Made by a program: the position numbers and the translations under genes. Shown here in pieces: positions 41,600-49,824 of a DNA stretch of 64,000 nucleotides. Position 1 is the stretch's first letter, and each line of letters opens with the position of its first letter. Source of the DNA: Halodurantibacterium daqingensis (lineage in GTDB: Bacteria > Pseudomonadota > Alphaproteobacteria > Rhodobacterales > Rhodobacteraceae); assembly GCF_042666235.1 (NCBI RefSeq), contig NZ_JBHTFQ010000007.1, positions 124,001 to 188,000 of the forward strand. Reading direction: 5' to 3'. The notes below the pieces were generated by a model, which saw only the letters and a program-made list of their open reading frames with translations, made no database searches and had not been told where the DNA came from.

Positions 41600-42220
41600 G
41601 TGACGAAACGCACGTCTGCCAAGTACAAGATCGACCGCCGCATGGGCGAAAACATCTGGGGCCGCGCCAAGTCCCCGGTGAACAAGCGTGAATACGGTCC
41701 CGGCCAGCACGGCCAGCGCCGCAAGAACAAGCTGTCCGACTTCGGCACGCAGCTGCGCGCCAAGCAGAAGCTCAAGGGCTACTATGGCGACCTGACCGAG
41801 AAGCAGTTCCGCCGCATCTATGCGGAAGCCGAGCGGATCAAGGGCGACACCGGTGAAAACCTGATCGGCCTTCTGGAGCGTCGTCTGGATGCGGTCGTGT
41901 TCCGCGCCAAGTTCGTGCCGACCATCTGGGCCGCACGTCAGTTCGTGAACCACGGTCACGTGACCGTGAACGGCAAGCGCGTCAACATCGGTTCCTACCG
42001 CGTCAAGGAAGGCGATGTGATCGCTGTTCGTGACCGGTCCCGGCAGCTCGCGATCGTGCTGGAAGCCGTTGCGCTGACCGAGCGTGACGTTCCGGACTAC
42101 ATCGAGGCCGATCATTCGAAAATGACGGCGACCTTCGTTCGCACCCCGAAACTGGGTGATGTGCCCTATGCGGTGCAGATGGAACCGAACCTCGTGGTCG
42201 AATACTACGCGAAGAACTGA
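41600..42220 (+). CDS. rpsD: 30S ribosomal protein S4
   Basis: 206 residues, standard S4. N-terminal TKRTSAKYKIDRRMGENIWGR, then RREYGPGQHGQ-like region (KREYGPGQHGQRRKNKLSDF) and the S4 RNA-binding motif RLDAVVFRAKFVPTIWAARQFVNHGHVTVNGKRVN. It initiates assembly of the 16S 5' domain. The start is GTG at 41600 with AAGGAG ten bases upstream. It is monocistronic with its own promoter and terminator, rather than part of the alpha operon as in E. coli. Confidence 0.97.
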   Translation: MTKRTSAKYKIDRRMGENIWGRAKSPVNKREYGPGQHGQRRKNKLSDFGTQLRAKQKLKGYYGDLTEKQFRRIYAEAERIKGDTGENLIGLLERRLDAVVFRAKFVPTIWAARQFVNHGHVTVNGKRVNIGSYRVKEGDVIAVRDRSRQLAIVLEAVALTERDVPDYIEADHSKMTATFVRTPKLGDVPYAVQMEPNLVVEYYAKN

Positions 42221-42240
42221 TCTTCGCGACATCCGTCCGG

Positions 42241-42265
42241 AAGGCCCGCCACTGGCGGGCCTTTT
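42241..42265 (+). terminator. Rho-independent terminator of rpsD
   Basis: A ten-base-pair stem AAGGCCCGCC / GGCGGGCCTT with loop ACT, the right arm running into TTTT. It begins 20 bases after the rpsD stop. Confidence 0.85.
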
Positions 42266-42345
42266 CCATTCGGCCGGTCGCAGATGTTGCTGGCAAAGCG
42301 TCTTCCGGCCCGCTAGAACCGGCGCGAAGTCTTGGGAGTAGCGCC

Positions 42346-43431
42346 ATGAGTGACATGATCCGTCCGCAGCCGGGCATTCTGGACATCGACCTGTATGTCG
42401 GTGGCCAGTCGCATGTGGAGGGTGTGGCCGAAGTCGTGAAACTGTCTTCGAACGAGAACCCGTTCGGGCCCAGTACCAAGGCCGTCGAGGCATTCCGCCG
42501 CACCGCACATACGTTGCATCGCTATCCCAATACCGACCACGCCAGCCTGCGCCGCGCCATCGGCGAGGTGCACGGGCTGGACCCGGACCGCATCATCTGC
42601 GGCGTCGGCTCGGACGAGCTGATCACCTTCCTTTGTCAGGCCTATGCCGGGCCCGGCGACGAGGTGCTGTTCACCGAACACGGCTTTCTGATGTATCGCA
42701 TCTCGGCGCTTGCCGCAGGGGCAAAGCCGGTCGAGGTGGCGGAATGCGATCGTGTTGCCGATGTCGACGCGCTTCTTGCCGGCTGCACGGACCGCACGCG
42801 GCTGGTCTTCATTGCCAATCCCAACAATCCGACCGGAACGATGCTGGGCGGGAACGAGATTGCGCGGCTGGCCGATGGGCTTCCGCCCCAGGCAATACTG
42901 GTTCTGGACGGGGCCTATGCCGAATATGTCGAAGGGTTCGACGGCGGCGCCTCGCTTGTCGGGAGCCGCAGCAATGTCTTCATGACGCGGACCTTCTCCA
43001 AGATCTACGGTCTTGGCGGACTCCGGATCGGCTGGGGCTACGGGCCGCGCCACATCATTGACGTGCTGAACCGCGTGCGGGGCCCGTTCAACCTGTCCAC
43101 CACGCAGCTTGAGGTGGCCGAAGCGGCAGTGCGCGATCAGGATCACGTCGCAAAATGCCGGGCAGAGAACGCGCGCCTGCGCGTCTGGCTGGCCGAGGCG
43201 CTGGCCGAACACGGCGTGTCCTGCGACACATCGCTTGCGAATTTCGTGCTGGCGCGGTTCCACGACGCCGACGAGGCGTCGGCCTGTGATGATTTTCTCA
43301 AGTCGCAGGGGATCATCGTGCGCCGGGTGGCTGGCTACAAGCTGCCGGATTGCCTTCGGATCACCGTCGGCGACGAGGCATCCTGCCGCCGCGTTGCCCA
43401 TTGCATAGGCCAGTTCAAGGGCGCGCGCTGA
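42346..43431 (+). CDS. hisC: Histidinol-phosphate aminotransferase
   Basis: 361 residues, class II aminotransferase fold. Substrate and cofactor motifs: KLSSNENPFGPS, VGSDELI, FIANPNNPTGT, VLDGAYAEY, and the Schiff-base lysine K219 in TRTFSKIYGLGGLRIGWGYG. It converts imidazole-acetol phosphate to histidinol phosphate; in this family members may also transaminate aromatic precursors, which fits the overlap with the following prephenate/arogenate dehydrogenase (TGATG). Confidence 0.92.
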   Translation: MSDMIRPQPGILDIDLYVGGQSHVEGVAEVVKLSSNENPFGPSTKAVEAFRRTAHTLHRYPNTDHASLRRAIGEVHGLDPDRIICGVGSDELITFLCQAYAGPGDEVLFTEHGFLMYRISALAAGAKPVEVAECDRVADVDALLAGCTDRTRLVFIANPNNPTGTMLGGNEIARLADGLPPQAILVLDGAYAEYVEGFDGGASLVGSRSNVFMTRTFSKIYGLGGLRIGWGYGPRHIIDVLNRVRGPFNLSTTQLEVAEAAVRDQDHVAKCRAENARLRVWLAEALAEHGVSCDTSLANFVLARFHDADEASACDDFLKSQGIIVRRVAGYKLPDCLRITVGDEASCRRVAHCIGQFKGAR

Positions 43432-44351
43432 TGCCGCAGATCTATGACCGTGTGGCCTTGATCGGGCTGGGGCTGATCGCGTCCTCGATGGCCCATGCCA
43501 TGCGGGCTGCGGGCCTGGCGGGTGAAATCGTCGGCCATGCGCGCACCGAAGAAACCCGCCGCACGGCGCTCGAAATCGGTCTATGCGACCAGGTTTACGA
43601 AACTGCGGCCGAGGCTGTTCGGGGGGCCGACCTTGTAGTTCTGTGCGTGCCCGTCGGTGCAATGGGCGAGGTAGCGCGGGACATCGCCCCCTTCCTCGAG
43701 CCGGGGGCGACACTGACCGATGTCGGATCGGTCAAGCAGGCGGTGATCGAGGCGGTGGCGCCGCATGTGCCCGTGGGCGTTCACTTCGTTCCCGGACATC
43801 CATTGGCCGGGACCGAGCATTCGGGGCCGCGCGCAGGCTTCGCCACCTTGTTCCAGAACCGCTGGTGCCTGCTTGTTCCGGTGGATGGCACGCCGCCCGA
43901 ACCGGTGGCCCGCCTGCGCCGCCTGTGGGAAGGGATGGGCGCCAATGTCGATGAGATGGATGCGGCACATCATGATCTGGTTCTGGCCGTCACCAGCCAT
44001 ACGCCGCACCTGATTGCTTACACAATGGTCGGTGTGGCAGATGATCTGCGGCGCGTCACCGACAGCGAAGTCATCAAGTATTCCGCTGCGGGCTTCCGGG
44101 ATTTCACCCGGATTGCCGCGTCTGATCCGACCATGTGGCGCGACGTGTTCCTGACCAACAAGGATGCGACGCTGGAAATCCTCGGCCGGTTCACCGAGGA
44201 GCTGTTTGCCCTGCAGCGCGCGATCCGTCGCGGGGATGGTGACCACCTGCATGCGTATTTTACCAGGACACGTGCAATCAGACGCGGTATCATCGATGCG
44301 GGTCAGGATACTGACGCGCCGGATTTTGGCCGCACGAAGGTTCATCGATGA
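43431..44351 (+). CDS. tyrC: Prephenate/arogenate dehydrogenase
   Basis: 306 residues. The NAD-binding N-terminus VALIGLGLIASSMAHAM has the pattern GLGLIxxS with Ala where Gly is usual. GHPLAGTEHSGPRAG is the diagnostic prephenate-dehydrogenase motif and VTSHTPHLIAYTMV lies in the helical C-domain. It makes 4-hydroxyphenylpyruvate or tyrosine. The hisC-tyrC pair is conserved in alphaproteobacteria. Which substrate is preferred cannot be told from sequence. Confidence 0.92.
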   Translation: MPQIYDRVALIGLGLIASSMAHAMRAAGLAGEIVGHARTEETRRTALEIGLCDQVYETAAEAVRGADLVVLCVPVGAMGEVARDIAPFLEPGATLTDVGSVKQAVIEAVAPHVPVGVHFVPGHPLAGTEHSGPRAGFATLFQNRWCLLVPVDGTPPEPVARLRRLWEGMGANVDEMDAAHHDLVLAVTSHTPHLIAYTMVGVADDLRRVTDSEVIKYSAAGFRDFTRIAASDPTMWRDVFLTNKDATLEILGRFTEELFALQRAIRRGDGDHLHAYFTRTRAIRRGIIDAGQDTDAPDFGRTKVHR

Positions 44352-45280
44352 AGCATGCGCTGGTTCTGACGATCTTGCTGCTGACGGTTTCCCTCCAGGC
44401 AGCGCAGGCAGAGCCTCCGTCCACATCCCCCCGGCCGCTGAAGCGCGCGGGCGCAGAGACTGCTGCCCCTGTGGCGACGGTCAATCCCGCGGCGGCCGCA
44501 ACCATCGCGGTTGCGGCAGTGGCAAGTCGGCCGCGTCTGCGCCCTGCCGCGGCGGCCGAGGCCTTGGCTGCGCCTCTGGCCGCGCCTCTGGCGACGCCGG
44601 TTGCGGCCATCGCGGCGGGGCCCGGCCTTGCGCTGTCGCCACGGCCGGTGCGCCGTCCCGCGAATGGCAGACCCGCCAGCAGCACCGAGCTTTATCAGAT
44701 CGTTTCGGCTGCCGTGCGAACGCAGCCTGTGCCAGAGGCCATCATCGGCCGCCAGGGCAGCGGGCTCTGCGGGGTTCCCGGCATCGAAGGGCAGAGCATT
44801 GCGCCGATCAATTCTAACGTGCGGGGCTGTGGCGTTGCGGAACCGGTTCGCATCACATCCGTTGACGGGGTGCGGCTGTCACAGGCTGCGATCATGGATT
44901 GCCCAACTGCCCGTGCGCTGAACACCTGGGTGCAGCGCGGGGTGAAGCCCGCGGTCGGGCGAACGGGCGGTGGTGTGGTGCAGTTGCAGGTGGCGGGCCA
45001 CTACGTCTGTCGTTCGCAGAACAATCGCCGGGGCGCGCCGATATCGGAACACGGGCGTGGCAAGGCGATCGACATATCGGGCCTTCGTCTGGCCAATGGC
45101 GAAACCGTCAGCATCCTGCGGGGCTGGAAGGATCAGCGCTACAGCAGCATGCTGCGGCAGATGCACCGGGCTGGCTGCGGGATTTTTGGCACGACGCTTG
45201 GTCCAGGTTCAGATGGCCACCACGAAGATCACCTGCACTACGATACCGCAAGCCACCGTAACGGCGCCTATTGCCGCTGA
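44348..45280 (+). CDS. Extensin-like family exported protein
   Basis: 310 residues. Signal peptide to about residue 20 (LQAAQAE), then a low-complexity Ala/Pro/Arg-rich linker to about 115, then an extensin-like C-terminal domain: GLCGVPGIEGQSIAPI, MDCPTARALNTWVQRGVKPA, SEHGRGKAIDISGL and DGHHEDHLHYD. The His/Asp placement resembles M15/LAS peptidases, so a zinc-dependent cell-wall peptidase activity is possible but unproven. It overlaps tyrC by four bases. Confidence 0.85.
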   Translation: MKHALVLTILLLTVSLQAAQAEPPSTSPRPLKRAGAETAAPVATVNPAAAATIAVAAVASRPRLRPAAAAEALAAPLAAPLATPVAAIAAGPGLALSPRPVRRPANGRPASSTELYQIVSAAVRTQPVPEAIIGRQGSGLCGVPGIEGQSIAPINSNVRGCGVAEPVRITSVDGVRLSQAAIMDCPTARALNTWVQRGVKPAVGRTGGGVVQLQVAGHYVCRSQNNRRGAPISEHGRGKAIDISGLRLANGETVSILRGWKDQRYSSMLRQMHRAGCGIFGTTLGPGSDGHHEDHLHYDTASHRNGAYCR

Positions 45281-45283
45281 GCA

Positions 45284-46204
45284 TCAGAAACGCGGTGCGG
45301 GTCCGATGGGCAGCGGTCCAAGGCTCATCATGCCGCGGTTGAATGCCAGAGGCACCGACAGCGCATCAGGCGTACCCGAGAGTTGCGCCAGCATCCCAAG
45401 GGCGTTTTCCCAGGTCGGCGCGACCTCGGGCCGGATCAGTCCCAGTTCGACTGCCTGTGTCAGGAATACCTGCCATTCCGTGGCCCGCAGGTCGATCCTG
45501 CCGGTCAGGGTCCCGTCGCCTGCAACCTCAAGCCGGCCTTCACCACGTAGCTCTCCGTCGCCGCTGCGCAGGGTCAGGTTGGTCAGCACGATCTCTTGCG
45601 GGCGGTTGGCGGGATCCAGCGCGACGGTCCCGTCCAGCACCAGGGCGCCGGTGTCGGGAAGAAGATCCGATCCGATCTCGGCAGCATTGAACGCAAATTC
45701 GTAGCTGTTGCGCCGTGCGGCCATGGAGCGCAGCGATAGCTGGGCCTCCGCAAGGCCAAGCGCCCAGTCGCGGGCCACGACCTGCAGCGCTTCGGCAACC
45801 AGCGTCGCGCGATCAAGCCTGCTGCCCATGCCGGCAAAGACGGCACTCGCCTGCATTCTTGCGCTGCTGAGCGCGAGTGTCTCGGCCCCCAGAACGACTT
45901 CCTGTTCATTCGGCCAGGTGATGATGACGTGGTTCGGGCGGTAGCTGAGGGCAAAGACCTGGATGAAGGGGGCGCGCCAGCCCAGCTGGCTGTGCAGATC
46001 GATGATCTCGGGCGCAGTCACCGTCAGGTCGAACCGGTTGGGGAAGCCGGCAACGGCAACGCCCTCATGTGTGGCCCTCTGGCCCCGGTCGGACGCCTGG
46101 GCAAACCATGCCACCGCTTCATCCTCAAGCCGCGAGGCGCCGTAAAACCAGTATCCACCCCAGACCAGCGCCAGAACGGCAAAAATCGGCAGAATGAAAC
46201 GCAT
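45284..46204 (-). CDS. DUF2125 family protein
   Basis: 306 residues. N-terminal anchor or uncleaved signal (MRFILPIFAVLALVWGGYWFY), then an extended periplasmic region with VAGFPNRFDLTVTAPEI and VFALSYRPNHVIITWPNEQEV, the DUF2125 core. Function unknown; the repetitive beta-rich layout is like AsmA-type envelope proteins. AAAAGGGG lies before the ATG. Convergent with the extensin-like gene (three-base gap) and divergent from the ChaC-like gene. Confidence 0.82.
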   Translation of the reverse strand: MRFILPIFAVLALVWGGYWFYGASRLEDEAVAWFAQASDRGQRATHEGVAVAGFPNRFDLTVTAPEIIDLHSQLGWRAPFIQVFALSYRPNHVIITWPNEQEVVLGAETLALSSARMQASAVFAGMGSRLDRATLVAEALQVVARDWALGLAEAQLSLRSMAARRNSYEFAFNAAEIGSDLLPDTGALVLDGTVALDPANRPQEIVLTNLTLRSGDGELRGEGRLEVAGDGTLTGRIDLRATEWQVFLTQAVELGLIRPEVAPTWENALGMLAQLSGTPDALSVPLAFNRGMMSLGPLPIGPAPRF

Positions 46205-46215
46205 CGCGGCCCCTT

Positions 46216-46244
46216 TTCTGTCACACGCGGCTTGTGTTTATAGT
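46216..46244 (+). promoter_or_regulatory. Candidate promoter of the ChaC-like gene
   Basis: A good -10 TATAGT (46239-46244) with a weak TTCTGT (46216-46221) 17 bases upstream; the start codon is 25 bases further on. Confidence 0.4.
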
Positions 46245-46268
46245 GCGCCACCTGCAAGGACCAGTCAC

Positions 46269-46835
46269 ATGAGCAAGAGCGTCGGGGATGAAATGTGGGT
46301 TTTCGGCTATGGCTCGCTGATCTGGAATCCGGGCTTTGTCTGGGTTGAACGTCGCCTTGCGCGGGTCGAAGGCTTTCGCCGCTCGTTCTGCATGCGATCG
46401 ATTCACCATCGTGGCACGCCCGAGATGCCCGGCCTTGTCCTCGCGCTTGATCCGGCCGAAGGCACGGCCTGCGAGGGCGTGGCCTTCGCCGTGGCGCCTG
46501 CTGCGGCCGATGTCACCCTGTCCTACCTGCGCGAGCGCGAGCTGATCTCGTCGGCCTATCTGGAGCAACATTTGCCGGTGGCACTTGACGACGGGCGCCT
46601 TGTTGAGGCGGTGACCTATGTGGTTGATCCGGGTCACGTTCAGTACTGCGGCGGCCTTGGTCTGGAGGAACAGGCGCAGATCATCGCCCGTGCCCGAGGG
46701 GGGCGGGGGCCGAACAGCGAGTATCTTCGGAACACCACTTGCCATCTTGAGGAACTGGGCATCGCCGACGCCGAACTGCGTTGGCTCTCGCAGCGGGTGA
46801 ACTGCCTCTTGAACGGGCATCAGCCAGAGGCCTGA
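46269..46835 (+). CDS. Glutathione-specific gamma-glutamylcyclotransferase (ChaC-like)
   Basis: 188 residues. The N-terminal VFGYGSLIWNPGF is the ChaC signature glycine loop, and the catalytic Glu is in YLRERELISSAYLE. ChaC proteins cleave glutathione to 5-oxoproline and Cys-Gly in the cytosol. The start at 46269 (MSKSVGDEMWVFGYGS) fits family length. It is followed by a separate promoter for the stator pair. Confidence 0.88.
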   Translation: MSKSVGDEMWVFGYGSLIWNPGFVWVERRLARVEGFRRSFCMRSIHHRGTPEMPGLVLALDPAEGTACEGVAFAVAPAAADVTLSYLRERELISSAYLEQHLPVALDDGRLVEAVTYVVDPGHVQYCGGLGLEEQAQIIARARGGRGPNSEYLRNTTCHLEELGIADAELRWLSQRVNCLLNGHQPEA

Positions 46836-46856
46836 GCGGCGGCAACGATTTGGCGG

Positions 46857-46885
46857 TTGGCAGGCAGGACGGCCCGCCCTATTGT
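46857..46885 (+). promoter_or_regulatory. Candidate sigma-70 promoter of the MotA/MotB-like pair
   Basis: TTGGCA (46857-46862), 17-base spacer, TATTGT (46880-46885), 34 bases before the ATG at 46919. Five of six and four of six consensus bases match. Confidence 0.5.
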
Positions 46886-46918
46886 CGGGCCAAGATAACA
46901 GGGGTCAGGATCGTCCAG

Positions 46919-48109
46919 ATGGACAAGCCCATAAAAAAGGCCGAGCCGTTCTTTTCGCAGCCCGTCCGTCAGATCGTCATGATGTTGATCGTCGTGGCGT
47001 TGACCGTTATCGGCGGTTACCTCGCGCTGCCCAGGGTCGCCTCGGTGTTTCTGGCGAATGTCTGGCTGAACGGGTTCATCTTCTTCGTTTTCCTGTTGGG
47101 GGTCCTGACCTGTTTCTGGCAGGTCACGATGCTGATCTTTGCCGTGGGCTGGATCGAGGGCTTTGCCGCTGAACGCCCCGGCCATCAGTTCACGCAGGCG
47201 CCCAGTCTGCTCGCGCCGCTGGCGGCGCTGCTGCGGTCGCGGGGCGCGCGACATCAGCTTTCGGCAAGTTCCTCGCGTTCGATCCTCGACAGCGTCGCGA
47301 CCCGGATCGATGAAGAACGCGATATCACGCGCTACATCGTCAACCTGCTGATCTTCCTCGGCCTTCTCGGCACATTCTACGGGCTTGCCACCACGGTTCC
47401 CGCGGTGGTGGAAACCATCCGGTCCTTATCGCCGGGTTCGGACGAGGGCGGGCTTGCGGTCTTCGACCGGTTGATGAGCGGCCTTGAATCGCAGCTTGGC
47501 GGTATGGGAACGGCATTTTCCTCGTCGCTTCTGGGGCTGGCGGGCTCGCTTGTCGTGGGCCTGCTGGAGCTGTTCGCCGGCCACGGCCAGAATCGTTTCT
47601 ACCGCGAGCTTGAAGAATGGCTGTCGTCGATCACGCGTCTCAGCCTCGCAGGCAGCGATGGTGAGGGGGTGGATCAGGCGGCCCTTGCGGGCGTGATCGA
47701 CCATATGGCCGAGCAGATGGAGATCCTTCAGACCATTCACTCCCAATCCCATGCCGAACGCGCGCAGCTGGACGAACGGCTGGTCGGCCTGGCGACGGCG
47801 CTGGACCGGCTGACCCAGCGGATGGAGGCCGAAGCTGGCACGACATCGGCGATCGAGCGCATGATCGAGGGGCAGGAGAGGCTGATCGCGGCACTGCAGG
47901 GTGGTGCGGCGGGTGACGGGCTGGATGCCGAGGCGCGGATGCGCCTGCGCTCGATCGATGTGCAGTTGCTGCGGATCTTCGAGGAGATGGCCGCCGGCCG
48001 ACAGGAAACCGTTGCTGACCTGCGCAGCGATATCTCGGTGCTTACCAAGTCGGTGCGTCAGCTGTCGCGAACCACCGCACGGTTCGCGGCCGGGCCGGAC
48101 GGAGGCTGA
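46919..48109 (+). CDS. MotA/TolQ/ExbB-like stator protein with long cytoplasmic tail
   Basis: 396 residues. Membrane segments at about 16-38, 48-78, 139-163 and 196-222. The third and fourth carry the MotA/TolQ/ExbB core: LIFLGLLGTFYGLATTVPAVV and GMGTAFSSSLLGLAGSLVVGLLE. After residue 222 comes a cytoplasmic tail of some 170 residues, mostly helical and probably coiled coil (heptad-like stretches at 260-330 and 340-385). Such proteins form the pentameric ion channel of proton-driven stators with a MotB/TolR/ExbD partner; the partner here is the next gene, two bases away. No flagellar, Tol-Pal or TonB genes are near. Ribosome-binding site CAGGA. Confidence 0.8.
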   Translation: MDKPIKKAEPFFSQPVRQIVMMLIVVALTVIGGYLALPRVASVFLANVWLNGFIFFVFLLGVLTCFWQVTMLIFAVGWIEGFAAERPGHQFTQAPSLLAPLAALLRSRGARHQLSASSSRSILDSVATRIDEERDITRYIVNLLIFLGLLGTFYGLATTVPAVVETIRSLSPGSDEGGLAVFDRLMSGLESQLGGMGTAFSSSLLGLAGSLVVGLLELFAGHGQNRFYRELEEWLSSITRLSLAGSDGEGVDQAALAGVIDHMAEQMEILQTIHSQSHAERAQLDERLVGLATALDRLTQRMEAEAGTTSAIERMIEGQERLIAALQGGAAGDGLDAEARMRLRSIDVQLLRIFEEMAAGRQETVADLRSDISVLTKSVRQLSRTTARFAAGPDGG

Positions 48110-48111
48110 GA

Positions 48112-49566
48112 ATGGCGCTGATGCGGCGCAGCGGCCAGAGGTTCGCCGGCTCGATCTGGCCGGGCTTCGTCGATGCCATGACCGCGCTGCTTCTGGTGCT
48201 GATGTTCGTGCTGTCGATCTTCATGATCGTGCAGTTCGTCCTGCGGGAAACAATCACCAATCAGGGAAGCGAGCTGGATTCGCTGTCGCTTCAGCTTGCC
48301 GGCCTGGCAGATGCCCTGGGGATGGAGCGCCAGGAGGCCGAGCGCCTGCGCGGCGTGATCAGCGAAAGCGAGGCGCGTGTGACCGCCTTCGAAGCGCAGG
48401 TGGCAGCACTTCTGGCGGAACGGGATGCGGCGCTGGATGAACAGACGGCGCTTCGCACCTTGCTCGCCCAGACGCGGGATGAGCTGGACGCAGAGGCCGA
48501 AGCGGCGCGGCTGGCGGCTGCGCAACGCGAGGCGATCGAAGCCATGCTGGCCGAGATGCGCGACCGCGCCGAAGGGCTGGAAGAGCAGTTGTCCGAGCAG
48601 GAAGCTGCGCGGCTTGCGGAATCGGCCGCCGCTGCGGCGCTGCGGACCCGCCTTGAAAACGCCGAGGCGGAACTGACCGCCATGACGCTTGCCCTGGAGC
48701 AGCAGCGCCGCGAGGCCGAGGAGACGCTGACGCTTCTGGCGGCCGCACAGGCGGCGCGGCGCGATGCGGAACAGCTCGCCGAACGTCAGCTGTCCGAGGC
48801 CGAGCGTCAGGCGGCGCTGCTTGCCATTGCAAATGAGACACTTGCGGCCGAACAGGCACAGTCGACCGAAAGCCAGCGTCGGCTTGCCGTCCTGAACGAA
48901 CAGATCGTGGCGCTTCGGGCGCAGCTTTCGGGACTGCAGGGGTTGCTGGATGCGGCAGCCGAGCGCGACACGGCTGCGCAGGTGCAGATCGAGTCCCTGG
49001 GCAGCCAGTTGAACACGGCTCTGGCTCAGGTTGCTGTCGAACAGCGCCGCCGGGCCGAGCTGGAAGAGGCGGAGCGTCGGCGGCTGGAAGAAGAGGCGCG
49101 GCAGCTTGAGCGCTTTCGTTCGGACTTCTTCGGCAAGCTGCGAGACGTGCTGGATGGGCGGGAAGGCGTGCGCGTCGTCGGAGATCGCTTTGTCTTTTCG
49201 TCGGAGGTTCTTTTCGAGCTGGGCTCTGCGAATATGGCCGCCGAGGGCAGGGCACAGATCGCCCGCGTTGTGGATATCCTGACCGAGATCGCCGATGACA
49301 TTCCGCCCGAGATCGACTGGATCATCCGCGTTGATGGCCATACCGACAACCTGCCGCTTTCGGGGATCGGTGAGTTCCGGGATAACTGGGAACTGAGCCA
49401 GGCGCGCGCCCTGTCGGTCGTGCGCTACATGACCGAGGCGCTTGGCTTTCCACCTGAACGGCTCGCCGCCACGGGATTTGGTGAGTACCGACCCGTGAAC
49501 CCTGGAAATACGCCAGACGCCCGCGCGCAGAACCGCCGGATCGAGCTCAAGTTGACCGAACGCTGA
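48112..49566 (+). CDS. MotB-like OmpA-domain protein with long coiled coil
   Basis: 484 residues. One N-terminal membrane helix, about 17-43, begins PGFVDAMTALLLVLMFVLSI; Asp21 occupies the position of the MotB proton-carrying Asp. Residues about 50-340 are a very long Ala/Glu/Arg/Gln-rich coiled coil. The C-terminal OmpA/MotB peptidoglycan-binding domain (about 355-484) has FELGSANM, DGHTDNLPL (GHTDN at 409-413), the Arg-containing LSQARALSVVRYM and NRRIEL (474-479). With the preceding gene it should form an ion-driven stator anchored to the cell wall across a much longer span than MotB. Its job is unknown. Confidence 0.82.
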   Translation: MALMRRSGQRFAGSIWPGFVDAMTALLLVLMFVLSIFMIVQFVLRETITNQGSELDSLSLQLAGLADALGMERQEAERLRGVISESEARVTAFEAQVAALLAERDAALDEQTALRTLLAQTRDELDAEAEAARLAAAQREAIEAMLAEMRDRAEGLEEQLSEQEAARLAESAAAAALRTRLENAEAELTAMTLALEQQRREAEETLTLLAAAQAARRDAEQLAERQLSEAERQAALLAIANETLAAEQAQSTESQRRLAVLNEQIVALRAQLSGLQGLLDAAAERDTAAQVQIESLGSQLNTALAQVAVEQRRRAELEEAERRRLEEEARQLERFRSDFFGKLRDVLDGREGVRVVGDRFVFSSEVLFELGSANMAAEGRAQIARVVDILTEIADDIPPEIDWIIRVDGHTDNLPLSGIGEFRDNWELSQARALSVVRYMTEALGFPPERLAATGFGEYRPVNPGNTPDARAQNRRIELKLTER

Positions 49567-49776
49567 CCGGGCGCTGCCTTGGCCCTCTCAGGGCAAGGCG
49601 GCGGAAACGGAAAGGCGCGCGAGGGGGGAGGCGGCTTTGTGCCGAAGCAAGAGCGGCGAAAACGCCTTCGAGCGGCGCGCGATGCTGAAGCCCGTTTGTC
49701 GGAAGTTCAAGGCAACCGTCGTGTGGAAGGCCTTGCCGTTCAGTCGGTCTCGAGGGCGGCCGGTCGCGCCCAAGAA

Positions 49777-49805
49777 AAGAACCCGCGCGGGGCGCGCGGG
49801 TTCTT
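49777..49805. terminator. Bidirectional intrinsic terminator
   Basis: A 12-base-pair stem AAGAACCCGCGC / GCGCGGGTTCTT with a five-base loop between the convergent MotB-like and clpA genes. On the minus strand it is followed by TTCTTG, giving a T-rich tail, so it probably ends clpA transcription mainly; it lies 20 bases after the clpA stop. Confidence 0.8.
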
Positions 49806-49824
49806 CCGGATCATGGCATGATTG

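Noticed and set aside
46919..49566. Complete Zorya defence system
   Set aside because: Only ZorA/ZorB-like genes are present; no helicase or nuclease component (ZorC/D/E) lies beside them, so only an analogous stator is claimed.
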